Below, in pieces: positions 46,330 to 56,000 of a stretch of DNA of 64,000 bases. A program made the position numbers and the translations under genes. The stretch's first letter is position 1, and every line of letters begins with the position of its first letter. The notes below the pieces were generated by a model. That model was not told where the DNA came from, did not search any database, and worked only from the letters and a program-made list of their open reading frames with translations. The stretch covers positions 1 through 64,000 of the forward strand of contig JAIQFY010000008.1 in the NCBI GenBank assembly GCA_020072965.1, read 5' to 3'. This DNA comes from Terriglobia bacterium. Lineage in GTDB: Bacteria; Acidobacteriota; Terriglobia; JAIQFV01.

Positions 46330-46827
46330 GTGAGCTCTTTAACGCGGCATGACAAAGGCCCCTGGATGCCCCGGGTTCATCTCTGGCTGGGGGTTTCCGT
46401 CGGCCTGTATTTCTTGGGTCTCGCTCTGACCGGGATTGTACTGAATCATCGGACCGACTGGGGGTTGGAGGAGAAAACGGTCAGCCATCGTTTTCTGCCC
46501 TCGCAATATCGCCCCATGGACGAAGGGGAAAGAACGCGGCTGGATATAGTGATTGCCGATCTGCACTCCGGGCTGCTGTTCGGAAAGTACGGTCCTGCGG
46601 TGAATGATGTCATCGCCTTGATACTGGTGACCTCAACGTTGACGGGATTTGCGTTGGCGTGGAAACGAGCCAGGAAACGGGACATGTTCTCCTTGGCCTC
46701 TCGGGAGAGGCATGAATCCTCATTCTGTCGAACGTCTGAGGGGACCCCGGACCCCAAACAACTCAGAGTGAACACCTTCAATGGAACCTGGCCAAAAGTA
46801 TCCCTGCCAGATTCGGAAGAAGAGTGA
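46330..46827 (+). CDS. Minimal PepSY-associated transmembrane protein
   Basis: The 165-residue membrane protein has two helices: 15-39 (VHLWLGVSVGLYFLGLALTG) and about 88-111 (AVNDVIALILVTSTLTGFAL). Between them is a short loop with DLHSG. His18, His40 and His79 sit at the helix ends, a layout that could ligate heme as proposed for larger PepSY-TM reductases. The PepSY loop domains are missing. It starts at GTG 46330, with AAGAGG 9 bases upstream and 30 nt past the Fur box. The polar tail from about 115 is unrelated to anything I recognise. It probably moves electrons across the inner membrane; this is inference from locus context. Confidence 0.68.
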   Translation: MSSLTRHDKGPWMPRVHLWLGVSVGLYFLGLALTGIVLNHRTDWGLEEKTVSHRFLPSQYRPMDEGERTRLDIVIADLHSGLLFGKYGPAVNDVIALILVTSTLTGFALAWKRARKRDMFSLASRERHESSFCRTSEGTPDPKQLRVNTFNGTWPKVSLPDSEEE

Positions 46828-46904
46828 AGGGCTGTCCGGGCCGTTGGCAAATGATGACTCTCCTTCTCATATCCGCCACGCAATGACCCTCTGGAGGCTC
46901 TTAT

Positions 46905-48581
46905 ATGAGGTTTCAGCGTTCTTGGAAATGCTTATTCTGCCTGTTGATCCTGTCTTTGAGCAGTGAAGTTGCCTGGGGGCAAAGTGCCTCCAGCACATCG
47001 GAGGCGGCGAAACCCGGAAGTGCAATCCCACAGAAGTCCGACCGCGACCAGTTTTTATCGAAAATCTCGGACCTGCAAGCACAAATCGATGCCCTCCGGA
47101 AGCAAATCGCGCTGGGTGCGCAGGCTGGGGCCGGAACCCCTGTCACGGCGGTCGTTCCCGTTGAACAGGCCAAGGGGCCCCTCACCGCCAACGACGGTTT
47201 GGGAGTAAATTCGGAAACCTCATCCGGGAGCAATCCCCCGGGACCAGTCAACGTGCTCGGTGATCATGTAAGAGTTGGTGGTTATGGCTCAGTCCGGTTT
47301 GAAGCGAACAACGTGGCGGCTGGACACTTTGTGCCGGGCGGGTCAGCCAACGCCTTTACGTTTCGCCGTTTCGTGTTGACTACAGAGGCTCGGTTCAGCG
47401 ATCGCCTTCGAATCTATACGGAGACGGAGTTTGAGAGGCTGTTGGAACTGGAAGTCGAACGAAAGGTCGTGAGTAGTGCGGGCGGCCTTCAATTCGAACA
47501 AGGCCTGGAAGGAACCAATGGAGGAGCCATTGAACTTGAACAGGCCTGGGGCCAGTTCGATTTTTCGAAAAACCACGGATTCCGGTTCGGCGTCGTCTTA
47601 ACCCCGGTGGGGCGTTACAACATCAATCATGACGACGATTATTGGGATCTCCCTCGACGTACGCTGACCGACCGCGATGGTCCTGTCCTGCCGGTGAAAA
47701 CGGCATGGAGGGAATTGGGGGCGGGCCTGGTTGGTCATGGCAACGTGGGGGGGCGCGGCCGAATCGATTATCAAGTCTATGTGTTGGGCGGTGCCACTCT
47801 GGATTTTGCGCTGAATCAGATCAACCAGACGGGTGGTTCGCAACCGGGCCGTGTGGTGTCGGAAGCGGAGGTGGGGTTGACCTCCGGTGCTTTTGACGGG
47901 ACGAAGTCCGCTCAGGCCGTGAGTTATCGCCTGGCTTACAGCCCGCGCCTGGGAAGCGAGATCGCCCTTTCGGGTTATCATGGAAAATATACGCCAGGTT
48001 TTCTTCCGGTCTCTGAAGCGGTCCAAGTGATCGGACTGGATGGGAATTTCAAACACAAGGCGTTTGCACTGGAAGGGGAGGTGATTGTTTCTGATTTTGG
48101 AAATGTCCGCAATGTGCTGGCTGCCTTTGCGGAGCGTACCTTCACCTCTTCTTTAGAGAATTCGGGGAATGGTGGCTTGCGATCGGAGATGGAATTCAGC
48201 CTGGAGGGACTGGCGCGGAGACGGTACGGCTTTTGGACCGATGTCAAGTATCACTGGCGGCCGAATTTTTTGAAGAAGACTCTCCTGGGTCGAGGGTTTG
48301 AGGATCCCGTCTTGATCCCGATTGTTCGATATGAGCTCGTCTGGCTCAAAGACCTCGTCACCGGCCTGGCGTTCGACCGGGGGATTCTCACAGAACTCAC
48401 TCAGGAGAACCGGAGTCAGGATCGGCTGACGGTCGGAATCAGTTACCGCCCCGTGGCGTCCTTCGCGTTCCAGCTCGCGTTTGAACACAATCAGCGCCGA
48501 TCGGGATCAATGTTGATTTATCCGGAGGTTCCACAAAAATCGACGAATGGTTTTCTTGTGGGAATGAGTTTCGGCTTTTAG
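46905..48581 (+). CDS. Outer-membrane porin with N-terminal coiled coil
   Basis: The 558-residue protein has a signal peptide (1-about 25, ending AWGQ), a coiled coil (47-70, DLQAQIDALRKQIAL) that usually trimerises porins at the cell wall, a Pro/Gly linker, and a beta barrel from about 120 to the final aromatic FLVGMSFGF. Alternating-residue strands and a terminal Phe support an outer-membrane barrel. It resembles phosphate-selective (OprO/P-like) porins, but substrate cannot be inferred. ATG 46905 has GGAGG 6 bases upstream. It follows the PepSY gene by 77 bp and shares the Fur-box promoter by position. Confidence 0.82.
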   Translation: MRFQRSWKCLFCLLILSLSSEVAWGQSASSTSEAAKPGSAIPQKSDRDQFLSKISDLQAQIDALRKQIALGAQAGAGTPVTAVVPVEQAKGPLTANDGLGVNSETSSGSNPPGPVNVLGDHVRVGGYGSVRFEANNVAAGHFVPGGSANAFTFRRFVLTTEARFSDRLRIYTETEFERLLELEVERKVVSSAGGLQFEQGLEGTNGGAIELEQAWGQFDFSKNHGFRFGVVLTPVGRYNINHDDDYWDLPRRTLTDRDGPVLPVKTAWRELGAGLVGHGNVGGRGRIDYQVYVLGGATLDFALNQINQTGGSQPGRVVSEAEVGLTSGAFDGTKSAQAVSYRLAYSPRLGSEIALSGYHGKYTPGFLPVSEAVQVIGLDGNFKHKAFALEGEVIVSDFGNVRNVLAAFAERTFTSSLENSGNGGLRSEMEFSLEGLARRRYGFWTDVKYHWRPNFLKKTLLGRGFEDPVLIPIVRYELVWLKDLVTGLAFDRGILTELTQENRSQDRLTVGISYRPVASFAFQLAFEHNQRRSGSMLIYPEVPQKSTNGFLVGMSFGF

Positions 48582-48804
48582 AGGAAAACGGGCCTGCGTG
48601 TGAACCTGCGGGGAGACCGTGCCCATTGTGGTTGAGGGAATCTCTGGACGGGAAATAATTTGAGCCGTGAATTGATTTGAGTTATCGGCTTTGCACCTCC
48701 CGCCTCGTCGGAGGGTAGCCTCGAGCTTGCCGTTGCAACCCTTTTTCTGTTCTTATCATGCGGTTGCGGGGACCCACCGCCATTTAATGCCCGGAAGGAC
48801 CTGA

Positions 48805-49359
48805 ATGATGAAGACGCACGCATTGTGTCTCGCAGTCACTTTATTGCTCGTGACCGCGCCGCTGCTGGTCGCCGAGAAATACCTGACCGAAGCTCAAGCT
48901 TTGAAGATAGCCTTCCCCCAGTCCCAGAGCGTCAATGCAGAGACACGACTGATCTCCGATGATGATCGGCAGGAGATCAAAAAGCGATACGGGATTGAGA
49001 TTATGGGTACATCAGTCAGAATATTCTCCGGAAGAAGTAATTCCAAGGTCGATGGTTATGCCGTAATCGATAGCGAGGTCGGAAAGAGCGAGCCGATCAC
49101 GTTTATTGTGGCCATCGACCCGTTGGGAAAAGTCCAGACCGTCGCCATCATGGAGTTCCGGGAGACCCGGGGATGGGAAGTGAAGGAGCCGCGTTTTCTG
49201 CGCCAGTTCCATGGGAAGAGATCCACCGATCATCTCCGGGTCAACGATGATGTGGTTAACTTGAGTGGTGCAACTCTTTCGTCATATGCCGTGACCAAGG
49301 GCGTAAAGAAAGCGGTGGTACTGGTCGATTATTACTTTCTTCGATCGGGCGGAAGGTAG
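48805..49359 (+). CDS. Secreted FMN-binding-domain protein (flavinylation target)
   Basis: The 184-residue protein has a signal peptide (1-about 23, LLLVTAPLLVA) and an FMN_bind domain (about 70-175), the fold of RnfG/NqrC. SGAT (154-157) in VVNLSGATLSS is the place where ApbE attaches FMN through a phosphoester to the Thr; the usual Asp before it is Asn or Val here. Gene apbE begins 60 bp downstream, a strong contextual match. No other Rnf or Nqr genes are present. ATG 48805 has GGAAGG 6 bases upstream. It presumably shuttles electrons in the periplasm between the PepSY protein and an acceptor. Confidence 0.82.
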   Translation: MMKTHALCLAVTLLLVTAPLLVAEKYLTEAQALKIAFPQSQSVNAETRLISDDDRQEIKKRYGIEIMGTSVRIFSGRSNSKVDGYAVIDSEVGKSEPITFIVAIDPLGKVQTVAIMEFRETRGWEVKEPRFLRQFHGKRSTDHLRVNDDVVNLSGATLSSYAVTKGVKKAVVLVDYYFLRSGGR

Positions 49360-49419
49360 GGATATCCCCTGAGCGCGACATGTCAATACACCCCTAAGGC
49401 CCATCCTGCGGCTGTAAGA

Positions 49420-50511
49420 TTGTCTGGTTTCAGGAGGACCTGGATTCCCGCAGGTATCGCTGTGGTCGCGGTGATGGCCACGATGGGGTTCAGTGCGTCC
49501 CATTCACATTCAATCTTTCACAGGCAGATGCGTTACGTGATGGGGACCCTGTGCGAAATTTTGATTTATGATGAGGACCCGATGAGGGCGGAGCAGGCAA
49601 CCAATCAGGCGTTCGAAGAGATGCAAAGGGTGGATCGGCTCTTGAGCAATTACGATCCAAACAGTGAGTTGAGCCGGATGAATCGGATGGCTGCCTCGGG
49701 CCCCTTTGAAGCGTCTGTCAGGTTGCTTGGGTTCATGACACAGTGTCAGGAGTTTTACAGGCTTACCGAAGGGGCCTTTGACCCCACGGTAGGCCCCCTG
49801 GTTCGCGCCTGGGGGTTTCTTGGACTTCAACCTCGCATCCCCACGATGAATGAAATCGAAGCCGCCCGCGCCAAAGTCGGAATGGAAAAGATCGAGGTCG
49901 ATGCGGCTCATGCCACCATCCGCTTCCCGGTCGAGGGAATGGAGATCGATCCCGGAGGTATCGGCAAGGGCTATGCAGTGGATCGGGCAGTCGGAGCGCT
50001 GAGGCGGTCTGGCATTACCTCCGCCCTTGTTAACGCGGGTGGCAGTTCCTTCTATGGGATGGGGTGCCCCCCCGGGCAGCAGTTTTGGTGGATCGGAGTC
50101 AAGGATCCGTCTGTTCCTGACCGTGCCGTTGCCTTCGTTGCACTCCATGACAATTCGCTCTCCACCTCGGGAAGCCTCGAACAATATGTGCGCGTGGGAG
50201 GTCAGACCCTCGGACACATTTTTGATCCACGATCGGGGTCGCCTGTGGAGGGAGTCCTTGAGGTGAGCGTCGTCGCCCCCACAGCGACCGAATCAGATGC
50301 ACTAACGAAGGCAGCTTTTGTTTTGTCGCCCCCCGTCGCCTTCGAGATATTTCATAAACGGGGCGGGATCCACGCTCTGCGATTCGAGCGTATGGGGTCC
50401 GACGGGTGGCGCCTCCGGATGACTCCCTGGTCACATTCGGTGTTTAGCTTTGGGCGCAGGGTTCCCAGGACCCGTACGGCCGGACTTGTTGATTTGAATG
50501 GAGAGAACTGA
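49420..50511 (+). CDS. apbE: ApbE, FAD:protein FMN transferase
   Basis: Transfers FMN from FAD to a Thr/Ser of FMN_bind-domain proteins outside the cytoplasm. The 363-residue protein has a signal or anchor segment (about 9-28), then the ApbE fold with MRYVMGTLCEILIY, FDPTVGPLVRAWGF, the Mg/FAD motif DPGGIGKGYAVDRAVGAL, and LGHIFDPRSG. The start is TTG 49420; an AGGAGG a few codons inside suggests that a slightly later non-ATG start may be used instead. Its likely substrate is the FMN-binding protein encoded just upstream. Confidence 0.9.
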   Translation: MSGFRRTWIPAGIAVVAVMATMGFSASHSHSIFHRQMRYVMGTLCEILIYDEDPMRAEQATNQAFEEMQRVDRLLSNYDPNSELSRMNRMAASGPFEASVRLLGFMTQCQEFYRLTEGAFDPTVGPLVRAWGFLGLQPRIPTMNEIEAARAKVGMEKIEVDAAHATIRFPVEGMEIDPGGIGKGYAVDRAVGALRRSGITSALVNAGGSSFYGMGCPPGQQFWWIGVKDPSVPDRAVAFVALHDNSLSTSGSLEQYVRVGGQTLGHIFDPRSGSPVEGVLEVSVVAPTATESDALTKAAFVLSPPVAFEIFHKRGGIHALRFERMGSDGWRLRMTPWSHSVFSFGRRVPRTRTAGLVDLNGEN

Positions 50512-50574
50512 TAGATTACGGTTCACAGACTCATCAGGTCCCAACAAAATAAGGATAGACCTTGAGGTGACCCT

Positions 50575-51075
50575 ATGAACCCGGCCCGAGTGTTGGATAT
50601 ATCGGAAGTAAGCAAGGCCCAAGGGACCATCCCTGTCACTGAGGAGAAGCACGTCTTCGAAGAGCACCTCAAGGCGGTTGGCTTAAAGCATTCGCACCAA
50701 CGGGACGTCATCCTGGATGAGTTTCTGAAGCATCGAACACATTTGAGCGTGGACGATCTCTATCAAATGGCGCGTCAGAGGGATCAAAGGATCGGATTCA
50801 GCACAGTATTCCGGACCATGAAACTTCTTAAAGATTGTGGCGTCGCACGTGAAGTGGTTCTGGCTGACGGAATTTCACGCTTTGAGCGCAACTACAAATA
50901 TCCCCATCACGATCACCTCATCTGCACTTCTTGCAACAAGACCGTGGAGTTTTTTGTCTCTGAAATCGAAGACCTGCAGGAGCAGGTGGCGAAGAAATAT
51001 CATTTCAAGATGAAGCACCATGTCATGGTGCTATACGGTCTCTGTCGCGATTGCCAGCGCGCTCTCAAGACGTGA
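50575..51075 (+). CDS. Fur-family iron-responsive repressor
   Basis: The 166-residue regulator has a winged helix (about 30-105, LSVDDLYQMARQRDQRIGFSTVFRTMKLLKD) and a dimerisation domain with HHDH (111-114). Two CxxC zinc pairs (Cys117/120 in CTSC, Cys157/160 in CRDC) are present. The HHDHLICTSC motif and the perfect Fur box at 46272 favour Fur over Zur or PerR. A roughly 25-residue N-terminal extension precedes the domain. ATG 50575 has GAGGTG 5 bases upstream. It lies 63 bp after apbE and probably controls the locus it ends. Confidence 0.88.
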   Translation: MNPARVLDISEVSKAQGTIPVTEEKHVFEEHLKAVGLKHSHQRDVILDEFLKHRTHLSVDDLYQMARQRDQRIGFSTVFRTMKLLKDCGVAREVVLADGISRFERNYKYPHHDHLICTSCNKTVEFFVSEIEDLQEQVAKKYHFKMKHHVMVLYGLCRDCQRALKT

Positions 51076-51482
51076 ACCCGCCGTCATCCTGCCGTTTTTC
51101 CCCCTGATTCTTCCCCAGGTCCAGTCCGATTCGAAAGGCCGGGCCGCTGCGCCTTCTGAAAAGGTATTTGCCGTCATGGCCTGACTCCTTCGCAGGATCG
51201 ATCGCTCGACCGGAACACCGGAATGGACCGCATTCTAAGAAGCGGGCCAGTAGCAGGATTTCATTATCCACCCAGGAGATCAGCGATGCGGAAGCGGGTG
51301 CAGGAATCCCGGCATGAGATCGACCCCGGTTGGACGGAAACCTCAGGGTGGAGGCGCTCCAAGCACCGCGGACACACTCTTCCTTCCCGAGTGGGTGGAG
51401 GCGCCTTTGAGGCTGGAAATCAGGCGAGGCACGTGAATAGAATTGGCCTGGGGAGACCATGGAAAATCGCTCGGGAATCTGC
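51076..51482. other. Gene-free gap after fur
   Basis: No coding sequence, RNA or repeat was recognised in this about 400-bp stretch. An 87-codon open frame at 51223-51486 has no Shine-Dalgarno and no family resemblance and is not accepted. Confidence 0.5.
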
Positions 51483-51509
51483 TTGACTAAACCGAACCCC
51501 TCGTATAAT
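51483..51509 (+). promoter_or_regulatory. Candidate sigma-70 promoter of glnA
   Basis: TTGACT (51483-51488), a 15-bp spacer (short) and consensus TATAAT (51504-51509), giving an about 65-nt leader. No -24/-12 (sigma-54) promoter of the enteric glnA type was found. Confidence 0.45.
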
Positions 51510-51579
51510 TTTTCAGGACGAAAGCCAATCCAAATCCACAGCCCAGAAAGCGCAACCCTATTACCTGAAGGAGGGAAGA

Positions 51580-52989
51580 ATGCAACCCAAAGAAGTATTG
51601 GAGTATGCCAAAGAGAATAACGTGAAGATTCTCGATCTTCGCTTCACAGATCTTCCGGGATTATGGCACCACGTATCATTCCCGCTTCACGAGCTGACGG
51701 AGGAAAGTTTCGAAGACGGATTTGGAATCGATGGTTCTTCGATCAGGGGTTGGGCCTCCATCCATGAAAGTGACATGCTGCTGATCCCCGATGCCAGCTT
51801 TCCCTGGATCGATCCGTTTCACGAGATTCCAACCTTGTGCATGATCGGGGACGTGATCGACCCCATCACGCGGGAGCATTATCCTCGCGATCCCCGTTAT
51901 GTGGCCCGGAAAGCCGAAGCCTATCTCGCCTACACCGGGATTGCTGACACCGCCTACTTTGGGGCGGAGGCAGAATTTTTCATTTTCGATAACATACGCT
52001 TCGACCAGAAGGAGCATTGCGGTTATTACTTCATCGATGCGGAGGAAGGGCGATGGAACTCGGGACGTAAAGAGGAGAACCTCGGTTATCGGCCGCGGTA
52101 CAAAGAGGGTTATTTTCCAGTTCCCCCCACCGACCATTATCAGGATCTGCGGTCGGAGATGGTCAGAGTCATGGAACAGTGCGGCATGACGATCGAGTGT
52201 CATCACCACGAAGTGGCGACCGCAGGTCAGACCGAGATCGACCAGCGATTCAACACCATAGTCAAGTCTGCCGACAACATGATGCTGTACAAGTACATCA
52301 CTCGAAACGTCGCCAATCGGCATGGCAAGACAGTGACCTTCATGCCCAAGCCTCTGTTCCAGGACAACGGTTCGGGCATGCACTCCCACCAGAGTCTGTG
52401 GTCCAAGGGCAAGCCGCTTTTCGCAGGCGACCAGTACGCCGGATTGAGCCAGATGGCGCTTTGGTACATCGGGGGCCTGCTGAAACATGCGCCTGCGATC
52501 GCAGGGCTGATTGCCCCCACCACCAATTCCTATAAACGGTTGGTCCCCGGATTTGAGGCCCCCGTGAATTTGGCTTATTCCCGGCGGAATCGCAGCGCTG
52601 CCGTCCGCATTCCGATGTATTCAGCCTCCCCCAAGGCGAAGCGCCTGGAATTTCGCCCGCCTGACCCTTCGTGTAACCCCTATCTGGCCTTCGCGGCCAT
52701 GCTCATGGCAGGCATCGACGGAATCGAAAACAAGATGGATCCGGGTGAGCCCCTCGACAAAGATATCTACGATCTCAGCCCGGAGGAGATGAAGGACGTC
52801 CCCACGTTGCCCGGCTCGCTGGAGGAGGCTTTGAACAACTTGAAAAAGGATCACGCGTTCCTGATGAAAGGCGATGTCTTCTCGCAGGATCTACTGGACA
52901 CATGGATCAACTACAAAATAAAGAATGAGGTCCAGGCCGTGAATTTGCGTCCTCACCCCTATGAATTCGCGCTCTATTACGACATCTAG
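51580..52989 (+). CDS. glnA: Glutamine synthetase, type I (adenylylated form)
   Basis: Assimilates ammonium into glutamine. The 469-residue protein is the size of the beta subclass. [22 protein letters not shown]-like [13 protein letters not shown], the [13 protein letters not shown] metal motif, [10 protein letters not shown] and [18 protein letters not shown] are all present. Tyr397 in IYDLSPEE is the adenylylation site, matching E. coli numbering. ATG 51580 has GAAGGAGG just upstream. The gene for the adenylyltransferase (glnE) follows after a terminator, so enzyme and modifier are neighbours. Confidence 0.97.
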   Translation: MQPKEVLEYAKENNVKILDLRFTDLPGLWHHVSFPLHELTEESFEDGFGIDGSSIRGWASIHESDMLLIPDASFPWIDPFHEIPTLCMIGDVIDPITREHYPRDPRYVARKAEAYLAYTGIADTAYFGAEAEFFIFDNIRFDQKEHCGYYFIDAEEGRWNSGRKEENLGYRPRYKEGYFPVPPTDHYQDLRSEMVRVMEQCGMTIECHHHEVATAGQTEIDQRFNTIVKSADNMMLYKYITRNVANRHGKTVTFMPKPLFQDNGSGMHSHQSLWSKGKPLFAGDQYAGLSQMALWYIGGLLKHAPAIAGLIAPTTNSYKRLVPGFEAPVNLAYSRRNRSAAVRIPMYSASPKAKRLEFRPPDPSCNPYLAFAAMLMAGIDGIENKMDPGEPLDKDIYDLSPEEMKDVPTLPGSLEEALNNLKKDHAFLMKGDVFSQDLLDTWINYKIKNEVQAVNLRPHPYEFALYYDI

Positions 52990-53041
52990 GGTACGGTACC
53001 GGGCTGGCGCCACCGGGAATCCTGTTTGTGCTAAGATGTGT

Positions 53042-53084
53042 GGGACTGCCACCTGCTGATCGCAGGAGTAGTCCCCTTTTTTTT
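53042..53084 (+). terminator. Strong terminator after glnA
   Basis: GGGACT (53042-53047) pairs with AGTCCC (53070-53075), and inside it CCTGC pairs with GCAGG. Eight Ts follow. It lies about 50 bp after the glnA stop and just before glnE. Confidence 0.85.
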
Positions 53085-53095
53085 GCCTTCATTGC

Positions 53096-56000
53096 ATGCC
53101 CATTCGATATCCATCCATTTCATTCCACGATCGGGAGCGGGCACGGCTGAACTGGAGTCACATTGAACGGTCGGCGCCCCGTGAGATTCTGAGTCCGCTT
53201 GTTTCCCTGCTCAAGGGCTCTGCCGATCCCGATACCGCCCTCAATTTTTTTGAACGGTTCATTTCCAACACGCCTGAAAAGATTGTCAATTACCTCGCCA
53301 GATTTCCGGCGGCCCTCAATGTGCTCATTCCGCTGTTTTCTCAAAGTCATTTTCTCTCCGAAACGCTGCTCATGTATCCGGAGTACGTGGAGTGGCTCCA
53401 CCGGGACAAGCGCATTGAATTCGTAAAATCGAAAGAGGACTTGCTGGAGGAGTTGTCCCGCTTTGAATCCACTCTGGGTGGTGTGGAGTTGGCTGAACGG
53501 CTGGCGCGTTTCAAGCGAAAGGAGTACCTCCGGATTGCCCTCCGAGATGTCACAAAGATAGCTACCCTGGCGGAGACGACATGGGAGCTGTCGACGTTGG
53601 CGGACGTGGTGCTCGAGAAGGCGCTTCGAGGGTGCGACCAATCCCTGCGAAACCGATATGGCGCTCCCCGTTTTCTCGACGAGGCAGGCAGAATCGCTCC
53701 CTCGGAGTTCGTTGTTCTGGCCCTGGGCAAGCTGGGAGGCAACGAGCTCAACTACAGTTCGGACATTGATTTGATGTACCTGTATTCCCACGACGGAGAG
53801 ACGGAGGGAATTGAAGGGCGCGCCGAAACAAGAATTTCGAATCAGGAATACTTCATCAAACTCAGCAGCGCGATCAACGAAGCGGTGAGTCGAGTCACTC
53901 CAGCGGGATGGGCCTTCCGGGTGGACCTGCGCCTGCGCCCCCAGGGGAGAGAGGGCTTTCTGACGCGTTCGGCGAAAAGCGCCATCGAATATTATGATCG
54001 GCACGCTCAACCGTGGGAGCTTCAGGCGTTGCTGAAGGCCCGGCCCGTGGCGGGATGCCTGGCGGTTGGAAAGCAGCTGCTGAACAACCTGCAGGTGCGC
54101 ATCTATCCCCCGGAAGCGAAGGAGTGCATTATTGAGAGTATCGAGCAGATGCGGATCAAGTTGGACGATAAACTGCAACAATCCGAGGTTCCGGGCTTTA
54201 ATGTAAAACTGGCGCGAGGAACCATCCGCGACATCGAATTCATTACACAGTGCCTGCAGCGCATCCATGGAGCCCACGACGCTTGGGTCCGGGAGGGCAA
54301 CACGGTTCTGGCATTGCGTCGTCTCCATGACAATAACTATCTGCCTCGGTCGGAGTTTTTCGCCTTAGCCAGCGCTTATGAATTCTTTAGGATCATTGAA
54401 CATCGTTTGCAATTGGATCGGGGACAGCAAACCCATACGCTTTCCAATCAGCTGTCAGACCATCAGGTTCTGGCCTTGCGGATGGGCTTCGAGGACACCC
54501 GCGAAACGCCGGCCAGGGAGGCCTTGCTCCACGCCATCGAGTATCACCGCGGAAACGTTCTTCGAATCTCCGGGCAAATCATGAACGAGGGGCGGGTCCA
54601 GGTCATCGCTCGACCCGGGGAGGGTCAAGCCTTGGAAGAGATGGGTCGGGGGCCTGGCTCACAGGAATCTCATGAGATGACGGCAGGGTTGGCCAGACTC
54701 GAAAGAATCCATCCGGCGTTCGCGTCCGCACTTAGGGAGATTGATTTCGAGGGGGCCGCCAGACCTGGTTTCCATTCATTCCTTGAGGCCCTCATCTCAC
54801 AGGCACATTTGCTAAGGGATTTTCAGCTGGACGCACCTTCGTGCCAGCGGCTGGAGGCCCTGTTTGGATCCGGGACGACTCTCTCTGAGGCGATGGTGCG
54901 CAACCCCGGTTGGGCGCTCTCACTGCTGGAGAAGTCCACGTCGGCCAGTCGCCCGGCTATTTCCAGGGGCCAGCGGAACAAGAGTCGCCTTGAGGGAGCT
55001 CCCCGAATAGGAAGCGGGAAAAGGAAATCAAATCAGGCTTCGTCCGCCGCTACAGGGGGATTGAGCTCCTTTCGATATGAGATTCGCCGCCAGATATTCG
55101 ATACTCTCGCAGAAGATGTGCTGCGTCAGCCTCCTGTGGGGAGGTCTCTTCAACGGCTGACTGAGACTGCAGAGAAAGCCGTGGCAGGCGCCCTGACCCT
55201 TGCGATCGGTCAGCTCAGTGCGAGGTCTCCGGTGGCAACGCGAAAAATCCTTAAGAACCCTGATTTTCATTTTGGCATCTTTGGGTTGGGGCGTCTCGCT
55301 TCGAATGAGCTCGATGTCGGCTCCGACCTCGACTTGTTTTTCGCGTGCGATTACGCCAGCTTCAAATCGCGGGAATCTGTCCGCGAGGTGGCGTTCCGGC
55401 TGGCAGAAACCGTGGTCTCCATACTGACGAGTTACACCCGCGAGGGTCCGCTTTACCGCATCGACCTCCGTTTGAGGCCCAGTGGCAAGGAGGGGGAACT
55501 GGTTCAGGATGCTACATACTTGATTGAGTACTTCCGGGGAATTGCGAAAAGCTGGGAGCACGCGGCATATTTGAAACTGCGCCCCCTGGCGGGTGATTTG
55601 TCCTGGGCGAAGACGGTCTCAAGGAAACTTACGAACGCGAGCTTCTCCGGGGTGAGGCCACAAGTGCTCCGAGAAGATTTGCTGGACATTCGTACGCGTC
55701 TGGAGGAGGCGGCCCATTCTCTCGAGGGGTCCTTTGATCTCAAACAAGGGCGCGGCGGGGTGTACGATATCGAATTCGCTCTAGCCTACAGCCATTTTAA
55801 GAACGGCATGCGCTATCGCGCCGGGTCAACGCTCCGTGAGGCCGTGGGAACGGCGCGACACCGCGGAATTCTCTCCGACTCCACCGCAGCGGTCTTTGAG
55901 GAGGCGATTCTACTTTATCGTGTGCTTGACCATTCCATCCGTTTGATCCAGGGGAAGTCCTCTCCCACTGTGGATCAAAAGATCATCCAGGAAATCCCCT

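Noticed and set aside
48582-48804. FMN riboswitch upstream of the FMN-binding/apbE genes
   Set aside because: None of the conserved RFN-element words was found, nor upstream of ribF.
51223-51486. 87-codon open frame between fur and glnA
   Set aside because: Arg/Gly-rich composition typical of a chance frame in GC-rich DNA; no ribosome-binding site; overlaps the glnA promoter.
53120-54328. 402-codon open frame on the minus strand opposite glnE
   Set aside because: Antisense shadow of a strongly supported gene; no family resemblance or ribosome-binding site. The same holds for long antisense frames opposite dxr (43435-44448), ligA (27613-28629), glmS (6667-7398) and metG/tatD (37788-38717).
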